This document shows, piece by piece, positions 41,116 to 49,785 of a DNA stretch of 64,000 nt (its first letter is position 1; every line of letters starts with the position of its first letter). The stretch covers positions 1 to 64,000 of the forward strand of contig CAZSUY010000001.1 of assembly GCA_964610155.1 (NCBI GenBank), in the 5' to 3' direction. A program made the translations under genes and the position numbers. Origin of the DNA: JAFGBM01 sp964610155 (GTDB taxonomy: Bacteria > Actinomycetota > Actinomycetes > Actinomycetales > Demequinaceae). Under the pieces are notes generated by a model. That model had not been told where the DNA came from. It did not search any database and saw only the letters and a program-made list of their open reading frames with translations.

Positions 41116-41703
41116 CTATCCCGTGGTGTGAAAGCGCTGCTGGGCCGCCTCCATGCCGTCCGTGACCACGGCCTCGATGGCATCGGCCGCGTGGTCGATG
41201 AGCCAGGGAAGGTCCTTGCGCTCCCTCGCACTGAAGGCACGTAGCACGTATTCGGCGGCGTCCATGCGGCCTGGGGGCCGACCCACTCCTATCCTCACCC
41301 TGATGTACTCAGGTGTATCGAGCGCCTTGCTGATGTCCCTCAGGCCGTTATGACCCCCCTCACCACCGCCTCGCTTGAGACGCACCGTGCCGAAGGGGAG
41401 GTCGATGTCGTCGTGAATGACGATGACATCTTCGGCGGGGATCCGGTGATAGCGGGCGAGGGCCGCGACCGGGCCTCCACTCAGGTTCATGTATGACAGG
41501 GGGACAGCGATGACAACGGCGAGCCCCGGATCCGCTCCCCCTCCAGGGAGCCGGAAACTCGCGACAAGGGCGTTCGACTTGTGCCTCGAAAGCGTCTCCC
41601 CATGCCGGGAAGCGATCTCGGCGACAACCGTCTGGCCGACGTTGTGGCGCGCGCCCGCATACTCCGGTCCCGGGTTCCCGAGACCGACGACAAGGGCGGC
41701 CAT
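41116..41703 (-). CDS. pth: Peptidyl-tRNA hydrolase
   Basis: 195 residues. Catalytic residues appear in VVGLGNPGPEYAGARHNVGQ (Asn and His), VAVPLSYMNLSGGPV and VIHDDIDLPFGTVRLKRGGGEGGHNGL (Asp and the GGGxGGHNG loop). It recycles peptidyl-tRNA released early from ribosomes. GGGAGGGATATC precedes ATG 41703. It follows rplY by 17 bp and is followed by mfd. Confidence 0.96.
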   Translation of the reverse strand: MAALVVGLGNPGPEYAGARHNVGQTVVAEIASRHGETLSRHKSNALVASFRLPGGGADPGLAVVIAVPLSYMNLSGGPVAALARYHRIPAEDVIVIHDDIDLPFGTVRLKRGGGEGGHNGLRDISKALDTPEYIRVRIGVGRPPGRMDAAEYVLRAFSARERKDLPWLIDHAADAIEAVVTDGMEAAQQRFHTTG

Positions 41704-41720
41704 GATATCCCTCCCCCTCC

Positions 41721-42359
41721 CTATTCTTCGGAAGCTTCGGATGCCACCGACTCCTCGTCATCAGTCGTTTCTGCCGACTCCTCCTCTTCCTCCTCGGCCA
41801 CAGCCACGGGCTCCTCGGCGCGTGTCTGGTGCGTGATCCCCACGATGAGGGTCTCCGCATCCAGAAGCAGTTCCACACCCTCCGGCAGCGCAATCTCGCC
41901 CGCATGTATCTTGTCGCCATCGACCAGACCCTCGATGAATACCTCGATGACCTCGGGCAGGTGAGTGGCCTCGGCCGACACGCGGAGGGTGGTGTGCTCC
42001 AACATGTGTAGGGTGCCTGGGAACGATTCTCCTTTGAGGCGAATGGGAACCTCCACCGCCAACTTCTCGCCCTTCTTCACGATGAGGAGATCGATGTGCT
42101 CGATGACCTGGCGCACCGGATCCCGCTGGATGTCCTTGGCGATCGCCAACTGGTTGAGCTTCCCGACGACGATGGTGAGGAGGGCGTTCGAGTGTTTGAG
42201 CGCCATGGATGTGGCATGGCCCGGTAGAAGCACGTGCAGCGGATCCGCGCCATGGCCATAGAGCACCGCAGGGATCTTCCCGGCGGCACGCGCGCGCCTC
42301 GAGGCCCCCTTGCCGAACTCGGTCCTCTGCTCGGCCTCGAGCGTCAATTGATCGGACAT
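41721..42359 (-). CDS. rplY: 50S ribosomal protein L25 / Ctc
   Basis: 212 residues: the N-terminal 5S rRNA-binding L25 domain (LEAEQRTEFGKGASRRARAA, VLYGHGADPLHVLLPG) plus the C-terminal TL5/Ctc beta domain. A 40-residue Glu/Asp/Ser-rich tail ends the protein. The long form is usual in Actinobacteria. GAGGAGAGTCCC precedes ATG 42359. Start of the rplY-pth-mfd transcription unit. Confidence 0.95.
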   Translation of the reverse strand: MSDQLTLEAEQRTEFGKGASRRARAAGKIPAVLYGHGADPLHVLLPGHATSMALKHSNALLTIVVGKLNQLAIAKDIQRDPVRQVIEHIDLLIVKKGEKLAVEVPIRLKGESFPGTLHMLEHTTLRVSAEATHLPEVIEVFIEGLVDGDKIHAGEIALPEGVELLLDAETLIVGITHQTRAEEPVAVAEEEEEESAETTDDEESVASEASEE

Positions 42360-42534
42360 GGGACTCTCCTCATCTGCGGTTGCGTCGTGGCCTCGACCAG
42401 GCAGGGCCGCCCAACGCGACCGCGTCGATCACGGGGGGTGGAACCCTCCCTCGCCGAGGAATGACACGCAGTGTACCCGCCCGGACACCATGCATGCGAG
42501 TCGCTATGATAATGACGGGGACGGAGGTGCCCTC

Positions 42535-43722
42535 ATGCCAGTTCGCGGGATGCGCCACAGCGTCGTGGGAATCATCGCAACAACAGCCCTACTTCTGGCC
42601 GGATGCTCTTCGGGCGATCCCTCTTCAACCGGATCCCAGGGACCCTCGACGTCGGCAAGTCCGACTGTGGGACCAAGCGACTCGCCGAGCGGGGATGCCC
42701 CCTTCGATCGCCGCGATCCCGGTATGACGGACCTTGAGGCGCAAGGTCGCCTCGTGGCCCCCCTCACGGGCGAGACCTGGCATGTCACCCCCCAGAAGAT
42801 CGCGACCCCTGCCTGGGCGGTCGGCGACCCCGACCTCGATTCGGATTATGGATCCTGGTACGAACTGGGCATACGTGGGAGCATCACCATCATCGGGTTC
42901 AGTTCGGTAGCCGTTGAAGAACTGTTCGAACGGGCTGGCGACGGATCCTGGGAGTGGATCTCCTTCCCCTCGGGTCGCGATGAGGTTACCCCGACGGCCG
43001 ATTCCTTCGGCTACGCCGAAGCCCCCGTGAACACGACCATCTACTATGACTCGCTCACCCTGCCGGCGGCCTTCACCCTCCCCAGCGGCGAACCCCTCAT
43101 CGTCCCCGATTACGACTGGGGGAGCATTGAGATGCCGGGACGCGAGGACTACTCCTTGAAGGACCAGGACATCGTAGATCGTCTCGGTGGCTACAAGGTG
43201 GCCCGAATCGCGGAGCCCTCGAGATGGATCTGGTCGGATCCCTACCCGATTTCCAAACCGGAGGGCCTCACCTACGAGGAGTTCTTCTACGTGTTGGTCA
43301 CCCCATACGGCATGATCATCCCGCTCGAGTACGCCCCCTTGGGTGAGATCACCGACATCTCCTGGAGCATCTCTACGAACATCGCCACGGACGGCTACAC
43401 CTCGCTTGCGGACCTCAACGACATCGGATGCGGGCCTCGCGATAGCGATCACAACACCACCGTGTTCGGAACCGAAAACTCCGATTGGGTCTCGGCCGGA
43501 ACCGCCCCAAGCGGAAAGTCTGTCTATATCCCCAGCACGAACAACCCACTGACCCGGCCGATGTATGACGTGTACAGCGCCTTCAAGCAGGATTTTGGAG
43601 AAACACCGGTGTCGCTCAATCAGTTCCTGAATGGCCCGGCGTTGATCGGATACAAAACGCCGGGTACGGGTGATTGGGTCGTCTACCTCAACTCGCCATA
43701 CTCCGGCCGGGCGTGGTGCTAG
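42535..43722 (+). CDS. Large lipoprotein of unknown function
   Basis: 395 residues from ATG 42535, with GGAGG nine bases upstream; longer frames would lack the signal. The signal peptide VVGIIATTALLLAGC ends in a lipobox (LAGC). A low-complexity Ser/Thr/Pro/Gly linker (about 35 residues) leads to a beta-rich globular region containing many Trp/Tyr and ending GRAWC. I recognise no family. It lies in the position where mycobacteria have LpqT, but is divergent from rplY and shows no evident LpqN/LpqT domain. Its stop overlaps the convergent prs by 4 bp. Confidence 0.72.
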   Translation: MPVRGMRHSVVGIIATTALLLAGCSSGDPSSTGSQGPSTSASPTVGPSDSPSGDAPFDRRDPGMTDLEAQGRLVAPLTGETWHVTPQKIATPAWAVGDPDLDSDYGSWYELGIRGSITIIGFSSVAVEELFERAGDGSWEWISFPSGRDEVTPTADSFGYAEAPVNTTIYYDSLTLPAAFTLPSGEPLIVPDYDWGSIEMPGREDYSLKDQDIVDRLGGYKVARIAEPSRWIWSDPYPISKPEGLTYEEFFYVLVTPYGMIIPLEYAPLGEITDISWSISTNIATDGYTSLADLNDIGCGPRDSDHNTTVFGTENSDWVSAGTAPSGKSVYIPSTNNPLTRPMYDVYSAFKQDFGETPVSLNQFLNGPALIGYKTPGTGDWVVYLNSPYSGRAWC

Positions 43723-44690
43723 AAGTTTCCGCTGAACAGGCTCGTAACGGAGCCGTCGTCGAAGACCTCTTTGATGGCACGCGCGATCAGGGGCGCAATC
43801 GGTAGAACCGTCAAGCCATCCCATCGCTTGTCTTCGGAGATGGGAAGAGTGTCGGTCACGACTACCTCCGAAATCGACGACTCCCGCAACTTCTCCACCG
43901 CTGGACCCGAGAGCAGACCATGGGTCACCGCGACGAGGCACGCCTCGGCCCCGTTCTCCATGAGTGCCTCGGCGGCCAGAACGATTGTTCCTCCCGTATC
44001 GATCATGTCGTCGATGATGACGCAGGTACGCCCGGCAACATCACCGACGAGTTCGTGAACCTGTGCCTCGTTCGGGACGCTGGGATCGCGTCGCTTGTGG
44101 ATGATGGCGAGCGGGGCCCCTAGGTGATCCGACCATTGGTCTGCTAGCCGCACACGTCCGGCGTCGGGCGACACGACCGTGAGGTTATCGGGCGCGACTC
44201 GCGTACGGATGTAGGCGGCAAGGAGCGGCATGGCCCACAGGTGGTCAACGGGGCCGTCGAAGAAGCCTTGGATCTGTGCCGTGTGAAGATCGACGGCCAT
44301 GATCCGTTCTGCGCCCGCGGTTCTGAAGAGGTCCGCCATCAGACGCGCCGAGATCGGCTCACGACCTCGGTGCTTCTTGTCCTGACGGGAGTAGCCGTAG
44401 CAGGGTGTCACCACCGTGATGCGGGCCGCCGAGGCACGTTTGAGTGCGTCGACCATGATGAGGTGCTCCATGATCGAGCGGTTGATCGGGTCTGCGTGGG
44501 ACTGAATGACGAAGGCGTCCGTTCCCCTGACACTCTCCCCGAACCGTACATACAACTCTCCGTTCGCGAAGGAAAAGGCGTCCATCGGCACCACCTCGGT
44601 GCCGAGTTCCTCCGCGATTGCCTGGGCGAGTTCGGGATGGGCTCGCCCCGAGGCAAGGATCATCCGGTGCTCTCTCCTCGTCGACGTCAC
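43719..44690 (-). CDS. prs: Ribose-phosphate pyrophosphokinase
   Basis: 323 residues from GTG 44690, with GGGAGGACCCC upstream and a GTGA overlap with the glmU stop. Motifs: SFANGELYVRFGESVRGTD, the flexible-loop YGYSRQDKKHRGREPISA, VDLHTAQIQGFF, and the PRPP loop VIIDDMIDTGGTI. It makes PRPP for nucleotides, His, Trp and cell-wall decaprenylphosphoryl sugars. The glmU-prs pair is conserved in Actinobacteria. Confidence 0.97.
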   Translation of the reverse strand: MTSTRREHRMILASGRAHPELAQAIAEELGTEVVPMDAFSFANGELYVRFGESVRGTDAFVIQSHADPINRSIMEHLIMVDALKRASAARITVVTPCYGYSRQDKKHRGREPISARLMADLFRTAGAERIMAVDLHTAQIQGFFDGPVDHLWAMPLLAAYIRTRVAPDNLTVVSPDAGRVRLADQWSDHLGAPLAIIHKRRDPSVPNEAQVHELVGDVAGRTCVIIDDMIDTGGTIVLAAEALMENGAEACLVAVTHGLLSGPAVEKLRESSISEVVVTDTLPISEDKRWDGLTVLPIAPLIARAIKEVFDDGSVTSLFSGNF

Positions 44691-46159
44691 GGGGTCCTCC
44701 CTTTCTTCTTCGTGTCGTGCTTCTCGGCCTTGGCCGCGGCCTCCGCTGAAGGGGTCCCGGGTCGATTCTTCACCACCCATCCCTCCCTGTTCTCCTGAGG
44801 CGCCACGTTGAAAGCCAGCGCCCCTGCGGGGACATCGCCTCGGATCGTCGATCCCGCACCCGTGTAAGCTCCATCACCGATCGCGACCGGTGCGACCAGG
44901 GTGTTGTCCGATCCGATGCGCACGTGATCGCCGACGGTCGTGTGGTGCTTGGTTACACCGTCATAGTTCACCACGATGGTCCCCGCACCGATGTTCGTGT
45001 GCACACCCACGGTCGCGTCCCCGACGTAGGAGAGGTGCGGCACCTTGGACCCCACCCCGATCGTTGCGTTCTTCGTCTCTACGAAGGCGCCGATCTTGCC
45101 ATCCGCCCCGAGCCGCGTCCCTGGCCTGAGGTAGGAGAACGGCCCGACCTTCGCCCTGGCGTCGATGACCGCCCCTGACCCATGCGATCGGATGACACAC
45201 GCGCCCTCCCCGACCACGACATCCTTGAGCGTCGTATCCGGGCCGATGCTCGCACCCGTCTCGACGGAGGTCGCCCCTAGGAGTTGGGTACCGGGGAGGA
45301 GCGTGATGTCGGCGGCGAGCTCAACCTCGACGTCGACCCAGGTGGTGGCGGGATCCACAACGGTCACCCCTTCGGCCATCCAGCCTGCAAGGATACGGGC
45401 GTTGAGCGCTGCCCCAGCCCGGGCCAACTGCTCACGGTCGTTGACCCCCTCCACCGATTGGGGCTCATCACAGATGATCGCCCTGACGCGGCCGCCGGCG
45501 GTCCGTATCCCGACGATGACGTCCGTTAGGTACACCTCTCCTTGGGAGTTGTTCCGATCGAGTCCGGCGAGAGAATCCCTCAGGGCGCCCGCGTCGAACG
45601 CATAGAGACCGGCATTGATCTCGGAGATTGCGTGCTCCTCCTCTGTGGCATCGCCCTGCTCGACGATGCGGAGGACCTCCCCCGTCGCGGGTTCTCGGAC
45701 GATCCGGCCATACCCCTCCGGCTCGGGGACGATCGTCGTCAGGAGTGTCGCGGCGTTGCCGCTGGCGACATGGGCGGAGACGAGTTGGGCGAGGGTCCCA
45801 CCATCGACCAGGGGCACATCGCCGGACGTCACCAGCACCGTCCCCGTTATCGGTTCTCCCGCGGCTTCATCGAGCGCGGTGAGGCCACATTCGACCGCAC
45901 GTCCCGTGCCCGGAACCTCATCCTGTTCGGCCACGACGACTCCAGGCGCGATCTGACCAAGATGAGCCACAACCGCATCCCTCTCATGGCGCACAACGAC
46001 CGCCACTTGTTGGGGACGAAGACCGGCGACGGCGGAGATGGCGTGGCCGAGGAGGCTCCGCCCTCCTATCGCGTGGAGGACCTTGGGTGTGGCCGACTTC
46101 ATCCGCGTCCCCGCCCCCGCGGCGAGGATGATCGCCGCGGACGGTCGCTCGTCGGTCAA
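44687..46159 (-). CDS. glmU: Bifunctional UDP-GlcNAc pyrophosphorylase / glucosamine-1-P acetyltransferase
   Basis: 490 residues from TTG 46159. The N-terminal uridyltransferase starts AAIILAAGAGTRMKSATPKV and has SGDVPLVDGGTL. The C-terminal left-handed beta-helix acetyltransferase has FVETKNATIGVGSKVPHLSYVGDA-type hexapeptides (catalytic His in HLSY) and NIGAGTIVVNYDG. It makes UDP-GlcNAc, precursor for peptidoglycan. A Lys/Ala-rich C-terminal tail is typical of actinobacterial GlmU. Confidence 0.97.
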   Translation of the reverse strand: MTDERPSAAIILAAGAGTRMKSATPKVLHAIGGRSLLGHAISAVAGLRPQQVAVVVRHERDAVVAHLGQIAPGVVVAEQDEVPGTGRAVECGLTALDEAAGEPITGTVLVTSGDVPLVDGGTLAQLVSAHVASGNAATLLTTIVPEPEGYGRIVREPATGEVLRIVEQGDATEEEHAISEINAGLYAFDAGALRDSLAGLDRNNSQGEVYLTDVIVGIRTAGGRVRAIICDEPQSVEGVNDREQLARAGAALNARILAGWMAEGVTVVDPATTWVDVEVELAADITLLPGTQLLGATSVETGASIGPDTTLKDVVVGEGACVIRSHGSGAVIDARAKVGPFSYLRPGTRLGADGKIGAFVETKNATIGVGSKVPHLSYVGDATVGVHTNIGAGTIVVNYDGVTKHHTTVGDHVRIGSDNTLVAPVAIGDGAYTGAGSTIRGDVPAGALAFNVAPQENREGWVVKNRPGTPSAEAAAKAEKHDTKKKGRTP

Positions 46160-46237
46160 GGTCCCCTCCGCTCGGGTCTTGTGCGGGATTCGCCCCGCGG
46201 GTTCAGTCTATCGGCCTCACCCGGAACCGCGGTGGGG

Positions 46238-46309
46238 CTCCGCCCTCAGGATTCGAACCTGAACCGCAAGGCTCCAAAGGCCTGCATGCTGCCATTACAC
46301 CAGGGCGGA
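46238..46309 (-). tRNA. tRNA-Gln (anticodon TTG)
   Basis: 72 nt on the minus strand: acceptor TCCGCCC/GGGCGGA with discriminator G, D-arm with GTAATGGCAGC, anticodon loop CCTTTGGAG (TTG), T-loop TTCGAAT. No CCA encoded. It lies between glmU and the TetR gene. Confidence 0.95.
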
Positions 46310-46365
46310 ACGGGGCCGAGGGGCCCAAGGGGACAGTCTGCCAGGATTCACGGCACACTATAAGC

Positions 46366-47031
46366 GTGTCCAAAGAAGCCAAGCGGCCCTCGAGGTCGCG
46401 CATGACCGCCCACGATCGCCGCGAGCAGTTGCTCGTCGTCGGTCGCACCCTCTTCGCAGAGAAGGGATTTGAGGGCACTTCTGTCGAGGAGATCGCCGGG
46501 AGAGCCAATGTCTCGAAACCCGTAGTCTACGAGCACTTCGGCGGCAAGGAGGGTGTCTACGCCGTCATCGTCGACCGAGAGGTTCAGGCCCTGCTTGGCG
46601 CCCTCACCGGTGCCCTATCGATGAGGGGACACCCCAAACAACTCGTCCAGAGAGCCGCCCTCGCCCTCCTCGGCTACATCGAGGAATCCCCCGACGGGTT
46701 CCGTATTCTGGTGCGCGACTCGCCAGTCGCGCAGGCGACCGGGACATTCTCCAGCCTCATCGGAGATGTCGCCACACAGGTCGAGGGACTCCTCGCCGCC
46801 CAGTTCGCCAAGCGGAACCTCGATCCTTCGGTCGCGCCGATCTACTCTCAGATGCTTGTCGGAATGGTCGCCTTGACAGGCCAGCACTGGTCCGAGGTCC
46901 GCGGCCCTTCCAAGCGGGTCGTCGCCGCACACCTTGTCAACCTTGCCTGGAACGGGCTATCGACCCTAGAGCGACAACCAGAACTGACGCGCGACGAGAA
47001 TCCTGTCACTCCTCATCGTCCGAAGCCATGA
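46366..47031 (+). CDS. TetR family transcriptional regulator
   Basis: 221 residues from GTG 46366; ATG 46402 is an alternative. The N-terminal helix-turn-helix is textbook: RREQLLVVGRTLFAEKGFEG, TSVEEIAGRANVSKPVVYEHFGGKEGVY. The C-terminal ligand domain is helical. Position divergent from glmU matches Rv1019 of M. tuberculosis, a TetR repressor of its neighbourhood. Target and ligand are unknown here. The 3' end overlaps the convergent ispE by 26 bp. Confidence 0.9.
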   Translation: MSKEAKRPSRSRMTAHDRREQLLVVGRTLFAEKGFEGTSVEEIAGRANVSKPVVYEHFGGKEGVYAVIVDREVQALLGALTGALSMRGHPKQLVQRAALALLGYIEESPDGFRILVRDSPVAQATGTFSSLIGDVATQVEGLLAAQFAKRNLDPSVAPIYSQMLVGMVALTGQHWSEVRGPSKRVVAAHLVNLAWNGLSTLERQPELTRDENPVTPHRPKP

Positions 47032-47959
47032 TGGTCGCCCCCGATGTGGGGCCCGTAGCCACCAGGATGGCTTCCGCCGTACCGGAGGCCGTGAGTCCCG
47101 CTGCGATCGCAAGGGCGTGCTGACGGGAGCGGGCGAGGGCGGCCACGGTTGGGCCCGAACCCGAGACGACGGCCCCCAGCGCCCCCGAGTCCCTCGCCGC
47201 TTCGAGTACCAGATTTACTTGAGGGTTGAGGGCAAGCGCGGCATCCTCAAGATCGTTCGACAGCCGGGCCGCGACCCCCACCGCGTCGCCGATGCGCAAG
47301 GCCGCCATGAGTTCCTCGTCGATGTGCTGCTCCCGTGCGAGGCGGTCCCCTGAGGCGATAGAACGATCGAACTCGGCGAAGACAGCCGCGGTCGACAACC
47401 CCTCGGCCTGCGTGGCCAGGACCCAGTTCAGTTCGCCCTTCGTCATCGCCGGCGTGAGGACGTCTCCCCTTCCGAGGCCAACCGCAGTGTGGCCGTGAAT
47501 GCAGAACGGCACATCGGCCCCGAGCAGAGAGGCGAGTTCGGTGAGATCGGACCTGGTCGCTCCGACTCCCCAAGCCTCCGCGCAGGCGACCAGGGCCGCC
47601 GCGGCATCCGCGCTACCGCCGGCCATCCCCCCGGCTACAGGCACCCTCTTCACGATCCTGAGATCGACCCCGCCCGTGACGCCAAAGCGCTCGGCTACCG
47701 CGCGGGCTGCACGCACGGCCAGGTTCGTCTCGTCGAGCGGGACCCCCTCTAACCGAATCGTCGGATGAGCATCTACGACGATGGTGATCTCTCCGTCCTC
47801 CCTCGGGGACGCAATCACCGTCTCCCACAACGATATCGCCTGGAAAACCGTCGCCAGGGGATGGAAGCCATCCGCGGCCTTCGGCCCAACAGCCAGTTGG
47901 AGATTGAGTTTGGCCGGCGCCCGGACGCCCACCATGCGCGCCGCGGTCCCTCCATTCAT
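47006..47959 (-). CDS. ispE: 4-diphosphocytidyl-2-C-methyl-D-erythritol kinase
   Basis: 317 residues from ATG 47959, overlapping the rsmA stop (ATGA). GHMP-kinase motifs: VRAPAKLNLQLAVG, the ATP loop KRVPVAGGMAGGSADAAAAL, and the C-terminal VSGSGPTVAAL. It phosphorylates CDP-ME in the MEP isoprenoid pathway. The rsmA-ispE coupling is conserved in Actinobacteria. Confidence 0.95.
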   Translation of the reverse strand: MNGGTAARMVGVRAPAKLNLQLAVGPKAADGFHPLATVFQAISLWETVIASPREDGEITIVVDAHPTIRLEGVPLDETNLAVRAARAVAERFGVTGGVDLRIVKRVPVAGGMAGGSADAAAALVACAEAWGVGATRSDLTELASLLGADVPFCIHGHTAVGLGRGDVLTPAMTKGELNWVLATQAEGLSTAAVFAEFDRSIASGDRLAREQHIDEELMAALRIGDAVGVAARLSNDLEDAALALNPQVNLVLEAARDSGALGAVVSGSGPTVAALARSRQHALAIAAGLTASGTAEAILVATGPTSGATIMASDDEE

Positions 47960-48867
47960 GTCCCCACCGTGCCAGATGCTTCCCCGCTACGGAAGGGTGC
48001 CACCTGCTCGGCAAGGCGCGCGAAGTCGGCTATCCCGAGCCTTTCCCCTCGGGTCAGGGGATCGATGCCTGCCGTCAGGAGGGCGCGCCCGGCCGCATCG
48101 GCTGTCCCCACGAGGCGCGCGAGGGCGCTTCTGAGTCCCTTGCGCCGTTGGGAGAAGGCGGCATCGATCAGGCGGAAGACGTCTTCTCGACGCGCTGTAG
48201 TAGTGGTGGGAGCCTCGCGGCGTTCGAGCAGGACGAGGGCGCTATCCACGCGGGGAACGGGCCAGAAGGCCGATCGGCCGACGGTGCCTACCTGCCGAGC
48301 CGCTGCGTACCAGGCGACCTTCGCGGACGGAATGCCGTAGACCCGCGAACCGGGCGGGGCCACGATCCTTTGGGCCACCTCCGCCTGAACCATGACGAGG
48401 ACGCGCCCAAGACTCGGAAACGCCTCGAGGGCGTGGAGGATGACCGGGACCGCGACGTTGTACGGAAGGTTGGCGACGAGCGCCGTCGGGTCCACCATCG
48501 ACTCGTCCTCCCACGCCCCACGCACCGCTTCCGGCGCCGTCTTCATGGCGTCCCCGTTGATCACAACGAGGTTGCTCGCCTCCTCGGGGGCTCGAGTACT
48601 AACGGTCTCGGCAAGAGCCCCCGCGAGAGCCGGATCTATCTCGACCGCAGTGACCCTCGCTCCCGTTTCAAGCAGCGCCAAGGTCAGGGACCCCAGACCC
48701 GATCCCACTTCGAGGACGTGCTCCCCCGGCGAAAGGCTTGCGCTCTTCACGATGCGTCGAACCGTCCCCGCATCGACCACGAAGTTCTGTCCCCACCGCT
48801 TGGACGGCCGAATCCCCAACCGCTCGGTTAGAAACCGGACATCCGTCGGGCCCAGGAGTCGCGCCAT
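47956..48867 (-). CDS. rsmA: 16S rRNA dimethyladenosine transferase RsmA (KsgA)
   Basis: 303 residues. Substrate-side start KRWGQNFVVDAGTVRRI; SAM motif I VLEVGSGLGSLTLALLE; acidic VEIDPAL; catalytic motif NLPYNVAVPVI; C-terminal helical domain with FSQRRKGLRSALARL. It dimethylates two adjacent adenines in helix 45 of 16S rRNA late in 30S assembly. Nine bases after the G5/transglycosylase gene and overlapping ispE, so the three probably share a transcript. Confidence 0.96.
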   Translation of the reverse strand: MARLLGPTDVRFLTERLGIRPSKRWGQNFVVDAGTVRRIVKSASLSPGEHVLEVGSGLGSLTLALLETGARVTAVEIDPALAGALAETVSTRAPEEASNLVVINGDAMKTAPEAVRGAWEDESMVDPTALVANLPYNVAVPVILHALEAFPSLGRVLVMVQAEVAQRIVAPPGSRVYGIPSAKVAWYAAARQVGTVGRSAFWPVPRVDSALVLLERREAPTTTTARREDVFRLIDAAFSQRRKGLRSALARLVGTADAAGRALLTAGIDPLTRGERLGIADFARLAEQVAPFRSGEASGTVGT

Positions 48868-48876
48868 GATCGAGGC

Positions 48877-49695
48877 CTAGTACCAGTGGGGTGAGTGGTT
48901 GCTCCAGACCCCCCACGCGTAGCACGGGGTTCCATAACGGCCCTCGATGTATGTGAGGCCCCATTCGATCTGCGTGGCGGGGTTCGTCTCCCAGTCGCTC
49001 CCGGCGGTCGCCATCTTGTACCCGGGCAATGCCTGAGGAATCCCGTAAGCACCGGAAGACGGGTTGGCCGCCAGGTGCCTCCAGTTCGATTCCCTCTCCC
49101 AGAGGTTGTCCAAGCACTGCCATTGGATACCCGTCCAACCATGGTTGTCGGCTATCTCCTGACCAATCGCGCGATTGGATCCGGCCACGATGGCGGGGCG
49201 TCCCGGAACATCGAGAGTTCCCACGGTCACCACATTGTCGACGGGAGCCACTATTACGATGTTGGTCAGTTCAACGCGCGCGATCTCCACTCCATCCGAG
49301 TACGAAACGGAGTAAGTCACAAGAGCCGCACCGGGCTCCCCCCTACTGACGATCCTGGTCAACCCTTCGGGTAAGAAGGCATCCGTCCGCCGGAACGACT
49401 CCGGGGCCAGGCCCTGCTCGACCGTCTCGATAACCACCTCAAACTCCAATCCCGGTGCCACGATGGGCGGAATCACATCGAGGCGGTCCGCGGTAATACT
49501 GGAGTCGGTCGAGGGGTCGGTTGGGGGCTCACCGGTGGAGGCGAAGGCCGCAACCGCGACGCCCGCAGAGAGCGAGAGCGCTGTGATCGGACCGGCCAAG
49601 GCGAGCCGCACTGGGCGCATCCACGTGATCCTGCGCCTCGTCTCGCTGGACGTCCGCGCGAGGTCACCCTGGGGAGACTCGGCGGTGAAGGCCAC
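48877..49695 (-). CDS. G5-domain protein with C-terminal lytic transglycosylase-like domain (RpfB position)
   Basis: 272 residues from GTG 49695, with AAGGAGCGACACC upstream. A span/signal (RLALAGPITALSLSAGVAVAAFA) is followed by a short acidic linker and a G5-like domain (about 80-165: FEVVIETVEQGLAPESFRR, GLTRIVSRGEPGAALVTYSV). The C-terminal domain begins WQCLDNLWERESNWRHLA with a catalytic-looking Glu and has SSGAYGIPQALPGYKM and QIEWGLTYIEGRYG. This is the soluble transglycosylase type also called resuscitation-promoting-factor-like. Gene order tatD-this-rsmA-ispE equals the mycobacterial rpfB locus, but the DUF348 repeats of RpfB are absent. Confidence 0.85.
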   Translation of the reverse strand: MAFTAESPQGDLARTSSETRRRITWMRPVRLALAGPITALSLSAGVAVAAFASTGEPPTDPSTDSSITADRLDVIPPIVAPGLEFEVVIETVEQGLAPESFRRTDAFLPEGLTRIVSRGEPGAALVTYSVSYSDGVEIARVELTNIVIVAPVDNVVTVGTLDVPGRPAIVAGSNRAIGQEIADNHGWTGIQWQCLDNLWERESNWRHLAANPSSGAYGIPQALPGYKMATAGSDWETNPATQIEWGLTYIEGRYGTPCYAWGVWSNHSPHWY

Positions 49696-49785
49696 GGTGT
49701 CGCTCCTTGCCTCGATCGGTACCCGGGCGCGCAGTCACACCCGTTCTCCCTGCCTATCGGCATAACGATCGAACATCTGAAGACG

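Noticed and set aside
49696..49785. c-di-AMP (ydaO-type) riboswitch upstream of the rpf-position gene
   Set aside because: Such riboswitches are common before cell-wall hydrolase genes in Actinobacteria, but only 90 nt separate the genes and the conserved core is not recognisable.
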